Source of the DNA: Hyphomonas sp. TMED17
Lineage (GTDB): Bacteria > Pseudomonadota > Alphaproteobacteria > Caulobacterales > Hyphomonadaceae
Reading direction: 5' to 3'
Assembly (NCBI GenBank): GCA_002172915.1
Contig: NHBW01000005.1
Coordinates: forward strand, 78,466-142,465
Length of the DNA: 64,000 nucleotides
Below are positions 50,517-59,104 of the stretch, in pieces. The first letter of the stretch is position 1. Each line of letters begins with the position of its first letter. The notes below the pieces were generated by a model. It did no database searches. It had not been told where the DNA came from and worked only from the letters and a program-made list of their open reading frames with translations. The position numbers and the translations under genes were made by a program.

Positions 50517-52157
50517 TTGGCCCGTTCCACTTTTTCCGAGTTCGCAGACCGGCTTAAACTATCGGATTGGGCTGGCGCTCAATTGTCGATTTATACGCCC
50601 GCCCGCGTCAAAACCGAAATTCTTGCCGGTCTGACAGTGTCGCTAGCTCTTGTGCCTGAGGCCGTTGCCTTCGCTTTTGTTGCGGGCGTCGAGCCGCTTG
50701 TCGGACTGTATGCAGCCTTTCTCGTCGGATTGGTGACGGCGTTGATAGGCGGGCGTCCGGGCATGATTTCCGGGGCAACCGGCGCACTAGCTGTCGTGAT
50801 GGTCGCGCTGGTCGCCCAGCATGGCATTGAATATTTATTCGCAACCGTCGTTTTGATGGGGATATTGCAGATCGCAGCCGGTATTTTCAAGCTGGGGAAA
50901 TTTATTCGTCTTGTGCCCCATCCGGTCATGCTCGGGTTTGTTAACGGTCTGGCTATCGTTATTTTTCTGGCGCAACTGAGTCAGTTTCAAGTTGCTGGCT
51001 CCGGAACACCTGATGGCCACGGCTTTTTGCCGAACGGGGAATGGCTACCGGCATCTGAGATGACTGTAATGTTGCTGCTGATTGGGCTGACCATGCTGAT
51101 TATATGGGGTTTGCCGAAGTTGACCAAAATCATTCCGGCGCCGCTGGCAGGCATCGCGATTGTTGCATCAATCGTTATCGGAATGGGTCTGAATACACCT
51201 GTTGTCGGGGATCTAGCGAGTATTAAGGGAGGTTTGCCGAGCTTTCATGTGCCCGGCGTACCGGTGTCTTTTGAAACCCTGTCTATAATTCTGCCCTATG
51301 CAGTTATTCTTGCCGCGATTGGACTGATCGAAAGCTTGCTGACTTTGAATCTGGTTGGCGAGATTACCAATCAAAAAGGCGGGGCCTCGCAGGAGTGTGT
51401 CGCGCAGGGATCGGCAAACCTTTTGACCGGATTTTTTGGCGGGATGGGCGGCTGCGCGATGATCGGTCAGTCGATGATCAACGTGAAATCCGGCGGTCGA
51501 ACCCGATTGTCCGGATTGTCCGCTGCAATCTTTCTGCTGTGCTTCATTCTGGTCGGATCGCGCTGGATCGAAATGATACCGTTGGCTGCGCTCGTCGGCG
51601 TTATGTTCATGGTCGTTATCGGAACCTTTGCCTGGAATAGTTTCCGGATAATGCGGAAAATCCCGTGGATGGATGCATTTGTAATCGTGCTTGTTACAGC
51701 GGTGACGGTTGCACAGGATCTTGCAATTGCCGTCATTGTTGGCGTGATCGTTTCTGCGCTGACCTATGCATGGAACAATGCCAAGCGAATTCGCGTGTTG
51801 CAGCGTGACAGCGAGCGTGTGCCCGGTGCAACCGTCTATGAGATAGAAGGGCCTTTATTCTTCGGGTCGACAGACGGGTTTTCCGAATTGTTCAATCCAG
51901 AGCAGGATAGCGATGTTGTGATTGTGGACTTCATGCGCTCGCGGGTTGTCGATCAGTCCGCGCTGCAGGCGATTGAAGACCTTGCCGCCCGATATGAGGG
52001 GTATGGCAAGCGTTTAATGCTGAGACATTTGTCGCCTGACTGCCACAAGCTTCTATCGCGTGCCGGTCAGCTGATTGTTGATAGTCAGAATGACCCAGAT
52101 TATGAGATTGCCGCGGACTACCACATCCGGACAGGGATATTCGGCGGCGGGCATTAG
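50517..52157 (+). CDS. SulP-family anion transporter with STAS domain
   Basis: A 546-residue membrane transporter. I choose TTG 50517 because AAGAGG lies 5 nt upstream; GTG 50511 is the alternative. About 12-14 hydrophobic segments span residues 35-420. SLALVPEAVAFAFVAGVEPLVGLYAAFLVGLVTALIGGRPGMISGATGA is the SulP/SLC26 core with the substrate-site region, and NLLTGFFGGMGGCAMIGQSMIN is the second half-site. A STAS domain (about 435-530: EGPLFFGSTDGFSELF...DFMRSRVVDQSALQAI) ends the protein. Substrates of relatives include sulfate, bicarbonate and dicarboxylates; none can be singled out. Its initiation region is folded into the hairpin at 50483-50515. Confidence 0.92.
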   Translation: MARSTFSEFADRLKLSDWAGAQLSIYTPARVKTEILAGLTVSLALVPEAVAFAFVAGVEPLVGLYAAFLVGLVTALIGGRPGMISGATGALAVVMVALVAQHGIEYLFATVVLMGILQIAAGIFKLGKFIRLVPHPVMLGFVNGLAIVIFLAQLSQFQVAGSGTPDGHGFLPNGEWLPASEMTVMLLLIGLTMLIIWGLPKLTKIIPAPLAGIAIVASIVIGMGLNTPVVGDLASIKGGLPSFHVPGVPVSFETLSIILPYAVILAAIGLIESLLTLNLVGEITNQKGGASQECVAQGSANLLTGFFGGMGGCAMIGQSMINVKSGGRTRLSGLSAAIFLLCFILVGSRWIEMIPLAALVGVMFMVVIGTFAWNSFRIMRKIPWMDAFVIVLVTAVTVAQDLAIAVIVGVIVSALTYAWNNAKRIRVLQRDSERVPGATVYEIEGPLFFGSTDGFSELFNPEQDSDVVIVDFMRSRVVDQSALQAIEDLAARYEGYGKRLMLRHLSPDCHKLLSRAGQLIVDSQNDPDYEIAADYHIRTGIFGGGH

Positions 52158-52199
52158 CCATTCCTTGATCCGGTCGGTTGATCAGGATATCCCGTCTCA

Positions 52200-53249
52200 A
52201 TGACAGATAGCGTAATTATTCGTACGACCGGTCAACTTGGCCATATTACATTAAACCGCCCTGAAACACTGCATGCCCTGAATATGGAAATGTGTAGTGC
52301 GATTTTGGCGCAATTGAAAGCCTGGCAGCATGATCCGGCGATTATGGCAGTCATGTTGGATCATGCCGATGGTAGCCGCGGGTTTTGCGCGGGTGGCGAT
52401 ATTGCCATGTTGCGAAACAGCGGTCTGGCGGATGGCAGCGCGGCGCGAAATTTCTTTGCCTGTGAATATCGTTTGAACGCTTTGATCAATGCTTACACCA
52501 AGCCTCTGCTGGCATTTATTGACGGCGTGACAATGGGTGGCGGTGTTGGCCTGTCGGTGCATGGCAGTCATCGTATTGCAACTGAGCGGACGCTGTTTGC
52601 GATGCCGGAAACTGGCATTGGTCTGTTTCCGGATGTCGGCGGCGGCTGGTTTCTGCCGCGTCTGAAAGGTGAGCTGGGTACATGGCTTGCTCTGACCGGT
52701 GCGCGGTTGAAAGGCGCGGATGTTGTGGCGGCCGGAATTGGTACACATTTTGTGCCATCGCAGAATCTGCCCGAACTAAAACATGAACTGGCTGAACTCT
52801 CTAATGCCGAAAATATTGAGCCGCTTCTTGCGGGCTGGTCCGAACCGGTTGGCGTGCCGGGCTATGCTGCGCACCAATCCGTCATCGATACCTGTTTTTC
52901 CGCCGCTTCAGCCGAGTTAATCGTCAAAGCGCTCAATGATAACGGATCAGAATGGGCGCTTGAGCAGGCAAAAATCATATCGATCCGATCACCGGAAACG
53001 GTGAAAATAACTTTGCACCAGCTTCGACAGGGGGCGGCCTGTACATCATTTGAAGACAATATGGTGATGGAGTACCGCATCGGATGGCGGAAAATTAGCT
53101 CCCCTGATTTCATTGAAGGCGTCAGGGCGGTTATTATTGATAAGGATCACAAGCCGGTCTGGTCGCCCAACCGGCTTGAGGATGTCACGTCAGACGCGGT
53201 TGCGATGTATTTTGCGCCGCTTGGAGATGATGAATTGACGTTTGAATAA
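52200..53249 (+). CDS. 3-hydroxyisobutyryl-CoA hydrolase-like protein of the enoyl-CoA hydratase family
   Basis: A 349-residue crotonase-fold protein. The CoA-binding and oxyanion block GSRGFCAGGDIAML (about 58-71), MGGGVGLSVHGSHRIATERT, and PETGIGLFPDVGGGWFLPRL, with Glu137 and Asp145, are hallmarks of 3-hydroxyisobutyryl-CoA hydrolase, and the extra ~100 C-terminal residues (compared with simple hydratases of ~260) fit this subfamily. It releases free 3-hydroxyisobutyrate in valine degradation, which links it to the isobutyryl-CoA dehydrogenase-like gene at 48369. It follows the SulP gene by 42 bp. Confidence 0.92.
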   Translation: MTDSVIIRTTGQLGHITLNRPETLHALNMEMCSAILAQLKAWQHDPAIMAVMLDHADGSRGFCAGGDIAMLRNSGLADGSAARNFFACEYRLNALINAYTKPLLAFIDGVTMGGGVGLSVHGSHRIATERTLFAMPETGIGLFPDVGGGWFLPRLKGELGTWLALTGARLKGADVVAAGIGTHFVPSQNLPELKHELAELSNAENIEPLLAGWSEPVGVPGYAAHQSVIDTCFSAASAELIVKALNDNGSEWALEQAKIISIRSPETVKITLHQLRQGAACTSFEDNMVMEYRIGWRKISSPDFIEGVRAVIIDKDHKPVWSPNRLEDVTSDAVAMYFAPLGDDELTFE

Positions 53250-53250
53250 G

Positions 53251-53341
53251 TGTTAACTTTATTGCCGGGCATATCCAAAAACCTGTAATTTTGACGTCAA
53301 AATCACTCAAATATTAAGATAATTGCATGCTATGTTAACTT
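53251..53341 (+). promoter_or_regulatory. Promoter with overlapping palindromic operator before the MarR-type gene
   Basis: TTGACG (53291-53296), 18 bp, TAAGAT (53315-53320) is a good -35/-10 pair. A perfect 16-bp palindrome, ATTTTGAC/GTCAAAAT (53288-53303), covers the -35. TGTTAACTT occurs at 53251-53259 and again at 53333-53341, each followed by a similar -TGCC stretch, flanking the promoter. Autorepression by the downstream MarR-type protein is the simplest reading (inference). Confidence 0.55.
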
Positions 53342-53420
53342 ACTGCCTCTTTGAGCGAAATTTGATTAACGAATCATAAGTATCGCCATCGTAACTTCGC
53401 TCTATCGAAAGAGGGAAACG

Positions 53421-53933
53421 GTGACGGTTATGACAGCAAGTTTGGACGTGAATGAGTTAGGTGGTGAAGCCGGGTCAGTAGCTGATGCGTTTATTCGGTC
53501 GCTAACTCTCCTCGAGCAAGCCCATCGGCGCCTTCATGATGTTGTTAAGGATGCGCTTGAACGAAGTGGTGAAGCGCACCTGACAGGTGTTCAGGCCTTG
53601 CTGCTTTATGAGGTCGGCGAGAATGGTACATTGGCATCAACTCTACGGTCGCGCGGTGCATTTGCCGGCTCAAGCTTGTCATACAATATGAAAAAGCTGC
53701 AAGAAGGTGGATATCTTGAACAGTATCGCTCCGAAGCAGATAAACGTACGGTGCATTTGTGCCTGACAGAGCGAGGCCGGCAAGTATGCCGACAGCTGAT
53801 CGGCCTGTTTGACCGCCAGGCAAGTGCATTGGAGCCAACTGCAAGCGTGCGCCACGATGACCTGTCGCAGTTTAATAAAACCGTGACACGGCTAGAGCGA
53901 TTTTGGGTAGATCAGATCCGTTTCCAGCTTTGA
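53421..53933 (+). CDS. MarR-type winged-helix transcriptional regulator
   Basis: A 170-residue regulator (GTG 53421, with ATG 53430 as alternative; GAGGGAAACG lies upstream). Helices at about 20-50, then a winged helix in which LRSRGAFAGSSLSYNMKKLQEGGYLEQYRSEADKRTVHLCLTERGRQVCRQL gives the recognition helix and the wing (D-K-R-T). The GSSLSYNMKKL recognition helix resembles the alphaproteobacterial MarR subgroup that includes LdtR of Liberibacter and rhizobia, recalled rather than searched. Long dimerisation helices close both ends. The palindrome overlapping its promoter is the probable autoregulatory site. It reads into the outer-membrane-like gene after 49 bp. Confidence 0.88.
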   Translation: MTVMTASLDVNELGGEAGSVADAFIRSLTLLEQAHRRLHDVVKDALERSGEAHLTGVQALLLYEVGENGTLASTLRSRGAFAGSSLSYNMKKLQEGGYLEQYRSEADKRTVHLCLTERGRQVCRQLIGLFDRQASALEPTASVRHDDLSQFNKTVTRLERFWVDQIRFQL

Positions 53934-53982
53934 CGAGGTTCTGCTGATTTTGCTATATTAGGGAAACCGCTACGTCCTTTGC

Positions 53983-54669
53983 GTGAAATATTCAGGAATA
54001 TTGTTCGGCCTCTGTATTTTAGCAGCTCCATACTGCCACGCGGCGCCGTGGGTTCGGGCGGCTGAGGCAAATTATGCCTATGCAGCGATCGCGCACGAAG
54101 ATGTGCTGGGGACGACCGCATGGCGAACAAGTCTATATGCCGAGCATGGGCTGACAGCAGACATAACGCTTACTGCTAAGGTTGAGCTAGTGTCCTACCC
54201 GGCCGCGCAGCAATATGATGAGTAGGGCTGGCGGGTCACGATCCGGCGCAGACTGTTCCAATCAGGCGGGTTCACCGGATCGCTCGAAGCAGGGCTGCTA
54301 CAGGGCAGCGCGCTCGAGAGCCGTCTTGCGTGCAGAACATTGGGTGGCGAGGTGAAGACTGGCTTGGCTTGGTCTGGTGAATGGCGGAAGCAACAAACAT
54401 TTCTATTTGCGGAACTGTCGGGTCGTCAGCATAGCGACTGTTCACGGGCACGGCTGGAGCTCGGTTTCGGCCAGAAAATATCGGACCGTTTCTGGATTGT
54501 TTCACAGCATTGGTCAGAACGCGGCAATCGTGACGGGCAGTCGGATAAAATTCAGACTGAACTGGTTTGGCGTCGGAAGCGCTCCGATATTTCGCTTGGT
54601 GTTCGTGAAGAGGTCGGTGGGCGGTTCCAGGAACAAGCCGTTTTCTTAGCTGTTTCTGTTGGCTTTTAA
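53983..54669 (+). pseudogene. Outer-membrane-like beta-barrel protein gene interrupted by one in-frame amber codon
   Basis: From GTG 53983 a single frame runs to the TAA at 54667-54669 (229 codons) with only one interruption, TAG at 54223-54225. The start has no strong ribosome binding site. A signal peptide (KYSGILFGLCILAAPYCHA) is followed by alternating polar/hydrophobic stretches such as WRTSLYAEHGLTADITLTAKVELVSY, typical of barrel strands, and the protein ends in AVFLAVSVGF with a terminal Phe, the usual outer-membrane signal. The TAG sits between YDE and GWRVTIRR, where a Trp (TGG) would fit a strand end, so a G-to-A change is likely. Both halves keep reading-frame quality. It is a recent pseudogene, a sequencing error, or a gene read through by suppression. 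I do not recognise the family. Confidence 0.7.
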
Positions 54670-54676
54670 ATCCGCT

Positions 54677-55213
54677 TTATTCGCTGGGCGCGGTTTCGAC
54701 CATCAGATAGGCGATGACAGCCAGACGGTCTTCCGGTTTCCGGACACCGGCAAAGCTCATTTTGTTACCGCGCAGGAAGCTACGCGGGTTTGTTAGCCAC
54801 TCATCAAGCCGTTCGGGGGTCCAGACGAAATCCGCGTCATTTACCGCCGCCGAATAAGAATAACCGGGCATTGTGCCGACTTCGCGTCCGAACAGTCCGT
54901 GCAGGTTCGGACCGACTAGATTTGGTCCGCCCTCTGTGACGGTGTGACATGATTGGCAGAGGCGGAAGGTCCGTCGGCCACGGGCATAATCTGCGGAGGC
55001 GTAGGGTTCTTCCAAGCTGGCAAATTCCGCTCTGAGACTGCTGCCGGTGTCATTAGCTACGGTTACTGTGCTCGAGCTTGGCGTTGTTGTCGGCGGTGTG
55101 GTTGTCGCAGACGATGGTGCAGAACGAAGCGGTGCGGCGGTTTCCGAACCTGAGCAAGCGGATGCTGCAAGCGCGATGAGAAATACAAAAGCAGGAACGT
55201 TTTTGATAATCAT
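54677..55213 (-). CDS. Membrane-anchored class I cytochrome c
   Basis: A 178-residue exported haem protein. The N-terminal hydrophobic stretch ends at AASAC20, so it is either a lipoprotein or anchored by the uncleaved helix. A low-complexity Ser/Thr/Pro linker (about 28-55) follows, then a cytochrome c domain with the haem motif CQSCH at 86-90, GPNLHGLFGR, and the axial Met152 in RGNKMSFAG. This is the c2/c552-like class. It carries electrons at the periplasmic side, probably between the bc1 complex and an oxidase. It converges with the outer-membrane-like gene and is separate from tig by 55 bp. Confidence 0.93.
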   Translation of the reverse strand: MIIKNVPAFVFLIALAASACSGSETAAPLRSAPSSATTTPPTTTPSSSTVTVANDTGSSLRAEFASLEEPYASADYARGRRTFRLCQSCHTVTEGGPNLVGPNLHGLFGREVGTMPGYSYSAAVNDADFVWTPERLDEWLTNPRSFLRGNKMSFAGVRKPEDRLAVIAYLMVETAPSE

Positions 55214-55268
55214 TCAATACCTTCTCACATTGCGCTGGCGGCTACTTTAAACCTGTTGCTGTGTCCTA

Positions 55269-56603
55269 TTATTCTTCGATTTCTGCGAGCAACTCGTCTT
55301 TATTGACGGATTTGTCTTCAACTTTTGCCGTTTCAAGAATGTAGTCGACGACTTTATCTTCATAAATCGGAGCGCGCAGCTGCGCCATTGCGTTCGGATT
55401 TTTCTGGAAAAACTCGATGACTTGGCGTTCCTGACCGGGGAAGTTCTGGGCTTCGCGGATCAGGGCCTGTTGAACTTCGTTTTCGCTGATTGCGACATCG
55501 GCAGCCTGACCAATCTCGGCGAGCACGAGACCAAGGCGCACACGACGCTCGGCGATTGCGCGATAATCCGATTTCAGCTCGTCCTCAGACTTTTCCTTGT
55601 CTTCTTCGTCGCCGCGCCCGGCATCCAGCTCGGACTGAACCTGTTGCCAGATCTGGCCAAACTCGGACTCGACCATTTTCGGTGGCAGTTCGAAATCATG
55701 CGCTTCATCAAGCGCATCGAGCAGGCTACGCTTGGCTTTGTCGCGGGATGCGGCTGTATATTCGGATTGGATCTGCTCGTTGAGCATTTCCTTAAGCTTG
55801 TCGAGTCCTTCAAGGCCAAGGCCTTTGGCGAATTCGTCATCGATTTTCGGCGTTTTGGGCGCCCGGACTTCGTGGACTTTAACTTCGAACACGGCCTCTT
55901 TGCCGGCAAGGTGTTCGGCCTGGTATTGCTCGGGGAAAGTGACCGTAACGTCGATTTCGGCACCGGCTTTAACGCCGACCAGCTGATCCTCAAAACCCGG
56001 GATAAAGCTGTTGGAGCCAAGCACCAGAGTATGTTCTTCAGCACCACCACCTTCAAACGGCTTACCGTCGATTTTACCGAGGAAGTCGATAACGACAGCA
56101 TCGGTCAGTCTTGCCTTTGCTGTTTTGGCGCGTTTTGTGAATTGTGGATTTGATTCTGCAATTGTCTGCAGACGTGCGTCCAATTCTTCGTCGGTTATCT
56201 CTGCAACCGGACGGGTAATGCTCAGTGTTTTGACGTCTACAGGTTCGAAATCCGGCATTACATCGACGTGCATGTTGTAAGCCAGGTCTGCCGTTCCCTC
56301 GAGAACCGCTTCCATGTCACTTTCCATTTCCATCTCAGGCTCGGCCGCGGGACGCACAGACGAGTCGGCAATCGCTTTCCGGCTGGTCTCTTTCACGAGC
56401 GCTTCGACAACTTCACCGCGAATCGATTTGCCAAACATTTTGAGAACGTGGGACCGGGGAACCTTTCCCGGGCGGAAGCCTTTAAGCTTCATTTGTGGCC
56501 GGATCTCATCGATGCGCTTGCCTAGACGCTCTTCGATATCAGCTGCAGGCACGCTAACTTTGTATACCCGGCTAAGGCCATCGGCGGTTTCCACACAATC
56601 CAT
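55269..56603 (-). CDS. tig: Trigger factor
   Basis: A 444-residue ribosome-associated chaperone with peptidyl-prolyl isomerase activity. The N-terminal ribosome-binding domain holds the signature GFRPGKVPRSHVLKMFGKSI at about residues 43-62 (the F-R-x-G-K-x-P loop that binds L23). The FKBP domain is at about 160-240 (DAVVIDFLGKIDGKPFEGG...FIPGFEDQLVG). A long helical C-terminal domain with many acidic residues follows. Length is standard. clpP and clpX, which often follow tig, are not here; a cytochrome c gene follows instead. Confidence 0.97.
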   Translation of the reverse strand: MDCVETADGLSRVYKVSVPAADIEERLGKRIDEIRPQMKLKGFRPGKVPRSHVLKMFGKSIRGEVVEALVKETSRKAIADSSVRPAAEPEMEMESDMEAVLEGTADLAYNMHVDVMPDFEPVDVKTLSITRPVAEITDEELDARLQTIAESNPQFTKRAKTAKARLTDAVVIDFLGKIDGKPFEGGGAEEHTLVLGSNSFIPGFEDQLVGVKAGAEIDVTVTFPEQYQAEHLAGKEAVFEVKVHEVRAPKTPKIDDEFAKGLGLEGLDKLKEMLNEQIQSEYTAASRDKAKRSLLDALDEAHDFELPPKMVESEFGQIWQQVQSELDAGRGDEEDKEKSEDELKSDYRAIAERRVRLGLVLAEIGQAADVAISENEVQQALIREAQNFPGQERQVIEFFQKNPNAMAQLRAPIYEDKVVDYILETAKVEDKSVNKDELLAEIEE

Positions 56604-57160
56604 TTACTCAATCCTTTATACGCGGCGGGCTCTAAGGGCACTTCCCGTAATGTATTATATAAACGGCGCTCTATAGGGCAGCGATATGCTGCTGTCCACG
56701 CTTGTAATCTTCACTTTTGCAATGAAACGCATTGTTTGTGATCCGGGGGCTCGCTGTTTACCGTCCGGCAAAGGGTCATTGGCCCATATTTGAGGGCTGT
56801 AAATGGCAGCTGAATTGGCAGGTGTGGTGGTCGGATTTGCTGTTAAAGGAACCCGGTTGGCGTGCCGGGTCGAAACTGACCCACCGATGCAGTGTATGCA
56901 GTTCGTCAGGATGGATCGGCCGCTGACAGGTGTGAAGCAGGCGTTGTGATAGATTAGCGGACTTGCATTGCGCGGTCCCTGAGCGGAGCGTTTATCTTCA
57001 TAGTCATTATGCATCATCGTGCCCGGCACTGGCCTAGCAAATTGCAAGGCCGATAGTTGCAAAACCCAATAACAGTTGTTTTCGAGCGTTTTATCCCGCG
57101 GTTTCATCATGCCGGCTGGCACGATTCTTGCGTCTTGCTGCAATGTAAGGAGGCTTGATG
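56604..57160. other. Long intergenic region upstream of tig, no supported gene
   Basis: About 550 bp without a convincing gene. A TATATAA-like element at 56654-56660 may belong to the tig promoter. A minus-strand frame at 56655-57143 is open for 162 codons, but its translation is cysteine- and proline-rich and lacks secondary-structure pattern. On the plus strand an AGGAGG at 57148-57153 serves the small frame that follows. Confidence 0.4.
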
Positions 57161-57373
57161 ATGCGACAAAACTTTGTGATTTCGAAAGATGCGGGGCGGG
57201 TATCCCAATTCACCATAACGGATGAGACCTTTTGTGATGTGCGCGTGGCGCCGGCGCAGCCGACAGCTGTTTTCCAGTATGAATTTTGCGACGCGTATCG
57301 AATTGGTCCGGTCGTGGGCAATCCGCCGGCCCCGTTAGGTAATACGTTGCCGTTCTTGATCATCATATCTTAG
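57161..57373 (+). CDS. Small hypothetical protein with a strong ribosome binding site
   Basis: A 70-residue frame from ATG 57161 (an ATG directly before it at 57158 and a TTG at 57155 are alternatives) with AGGAGG 7 nt upstream, the strongest binding site in this region. The product (MRQNFVISKDAGRVSQFTITDETFCDVRVAP...) has two cysteines, no signal peptide and a hydrophobic end (LPFLIIIS). I do not recognise it. It converges with the Anbu operon, whose last gene ends 143 bp away. Composition is protein-like, but a competing frame exists on the other strand, so this remains tentative. Confidence 0.4.
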   Translation: MRQNFVISKDAGRVSQFTITDETFCDVRVAPAQPTAVFQYEFCDAYRIGPVVGNPPAPLGNTLPFLIIIS

Positions 57374-57515
57374 TTTGATCATTTTGCCGGCGTAGTCCGA
57401 ACGAGTGTCAAAACTGGTAATGGTATCAGTTTCGCAAAACAGCTGCAGTCAGTGCATGATTCCCTGTCTCGGGCAGGCGGTTTTTCTTTTGCCCGGAGAT
57501 TAAATATTCCGATGA

Positions 57516-58265
57516 TTAATCGTCGGTATCAGTTTCAAATGCGAATTCCGGCAATTGTTCCAGAGCATTCTGCAGGGCGTCGCGCCAGATATTTGAGGTC
57601 GTTGCAAAATACTGATTGTCAGCATCAAGCCGCATTTGATGTCTCGGAGCGAAGTCATCTGCTTCATAGGTCAACAGGTCCAGGGGCATGCCGACCGACA
57701 GATTGGCTTTGAGGGTTGAGTCGAATGACACGCACAGAAGCTTGGCCGCATCATTAAAGCTCATATCCTTCGAGAAAGCGCGCAATAAAATCGGACGGCC
57801 ATACTTTGTTTCACCAATTTGGAAGAACGGCGTTTCTTCGCCAGCTTCAACGAAGTTTCCTTCCGGGTAAACCATAAACAAGCGCGGTTCAGACCCTTTG
57901 ACCTGACCGCCAATAATAATGGTCGCGCCGAATTTTGAATCGGCCTCCTGGCCGGTCAGAGACTGGCTTTGTATAACACTTTTCAGTGTTTCGCCGACCA
58001 GGTATGCGGCCTGAAACATTGTTGGTACTGACAATAGTTCCGGATCCCGGTCGGCGGATGTGCGCGTGCGCTCCTCAAGCAGGCTTATCAGCGCCTGTGT
58101 GGTTGCCAGATTGCCTGCTGTCAGAATCGTAATGAAGCGCTCGCCGGGTACCGACCATGTGAACATTTTCCGGAAAACAGAAACATTATCAATGCCGGCA
58201 TTGGTGCGTGTGTCGGACATGAAAATCAGTCCTGAATTTAACTTCATCGCGACACAATAGGTCAT
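57516..58265 (-). CDS. Anbu, proteasome-type protease of the bacterial proteasome homologue family
   Basis: A 249-residue protein of the Ntn-hydrolase (proteasome beta-like) fold. It starts MTYCVAMKLNSGLIFMSDTRTNAG: after Met removal Thr2 would be the N-terminal nucleophile, and Asp18 and Lys33 (in VFRKMF) match the catalytic Asp and Lys of proteasome subunits. FGATIIIGGQVKG and KLLCVSFDSTLKANLSVGMPLDL match the Anbu (BPH-related) family. There is no propeptide, as in other Anbu proteins. It is the fourth gene of a set with a transglutaminase-like protein, an alpha-E protein and a circularly permuted ATP-grasp protein, the standard Anbu cluster. Structures show open helical or ring-like Anbu assemblies; the natural substrate is not established. 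Confidence 0.93.
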   Translation of the reverse strand: MTYCVAMKLNSGLIFMSDTRTNAGIDNVSVFRKMFTWSVPGERFITILTAGNLATTQALISLLEERTRTSADRDPELLSVPTMFQAAYLVGETLKSVIQSQSLTGQEADSKFGATIIIGGQVKGSEPRLFMVYPEGNFVEAGEETPFFQIGETKYGRPILLRAFSKDMSFNDAAKLLCVSFDSTLKANLSVGMPLDLLTYEADDFAPRHQMRLDADNQYFATTSNIWRDALQNALEQLPEFAFETDTDD

Positions 58266-58300
58266 TAAACTAGCCTTTGCTTATTCCCGATTGTTCCGGA

Positions 58301-59101
58301 TCATTGCTGCTGCACATCAACCTGAACTCGCATCGATTCTGCTCGACCGCCAAGCACAACCCCTCTAATCGGGGCTGCCCCGGAATAGTCCAGCCCGCGC
58401 GCCAGGCTGATATACCGCTCGTCCGGCGAAATACCATTCGAGATATCAAACCCGGTCCAGCCGAGGCCATCGAGAAAGACCTCTGCCCAAGCGTGCGTAG
58501 CATCTTGAATGACGCCTGTATCCATTAACAAATATCCGCTGACATAGCGCGCCGGGAAGCCTAGCGCGCGGGCTGCTGCGACAAAAGTGTGAGCATGATC
58601 CTGACAGACGCCTTTGGCATAGCTCATGGCCTGCTCGGCTGTGGTTGTGGTATCGGTGCAACCGATCTGATATGAGATCGCGCTGCGAACAGCCTCGGAT
58701 AATTGATGCATCAGCGCGACATTATCGGTTTTTCGTGACAGTCCGCGGAGCAGTCCGCGCACGCCTCTTCCGGCTTGTGTCAGTGGGGTTTCGCGTTTGA
58801 ACTGCCACATTGGAATCGGGCCTTGATGGGCGCCAAGAATGCCGGCTTTGTCGCGGGTTACAATCGCCCCGGTACAGCGCACCGTCAGCTCGGTCATGCC
58901 TTCAGCTGCGCGGCTTAATATTGTCCAATTGCCGTGATGGTCTTCAAATTCTGCTTCTTGCCGGCCATTTTCAATCTCGACAGACCAGTGCTCTACAGTT
59001 TGGGCCAGATCGCTTTGTGGCTGCAATCTTATTTGTTGCAAGGCGTAGCTGACAGGCTCGGAGTACAAATAATGGCTGGTGTGAGTAACAGATAGTCGCA
59101 T
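58301..59101 (-). CDS. Transglutaminase-like cysteine protease of the Anbu cluster
   Basis: A 266-residue protein. The N-terminal beta-rich domain (about 1-80, starting MRLSVTHTSHYLYSEPVSYALQQIRLQP) is the bacterial transglutaminase-like N-domain. The catalytic triad is Cys166 in GVCQDHAHTF, His203 in ATHAWAEVFL and Asp219 in GWTGFDISNG. No signal peptide is present, so it acts in the cytosol. It may hydrolyse or form isopeptide bonds on the product of the ATP-grasp enzyme of the same operon; this is inference. It lies 35 bp upstream of the Anbu gene and 3 bp downstream of the alpha-E gene. Confidence 0.92.
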   Translation of the reverse strand: MRLSVTHTSHYLYSEPVSYALQQIRLQPQSDLAQTVEHWSVEIENGRQEAEFEDHHGNWTILSRAAEGMTELTVRCTGAIVTRDKAGILGAHQGPIPMWQFKRETPLTQAGRGVRGLLRGLSRKTDNVALMHQLSEAVRSAISYQIGCTDTTTTAEQAMSYAKGVCQDHAHTFVAAARALGFPARYVSGYLLMDTGVIQDATHAWAEVFLDGLGWTGFDISNGISPDERYISLARGLDYSGAAPIRGVVLGGRAESMRVQVDVQQQ

Positions 59102-59104
59102 GGA

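Noticed and set aside
56655..57143. 162-codon minus-strand frame upstream of tig
   Set aside because: Cys/Pro-rich, no structural pattern, no ribosome binding site; likely a chance open frame.
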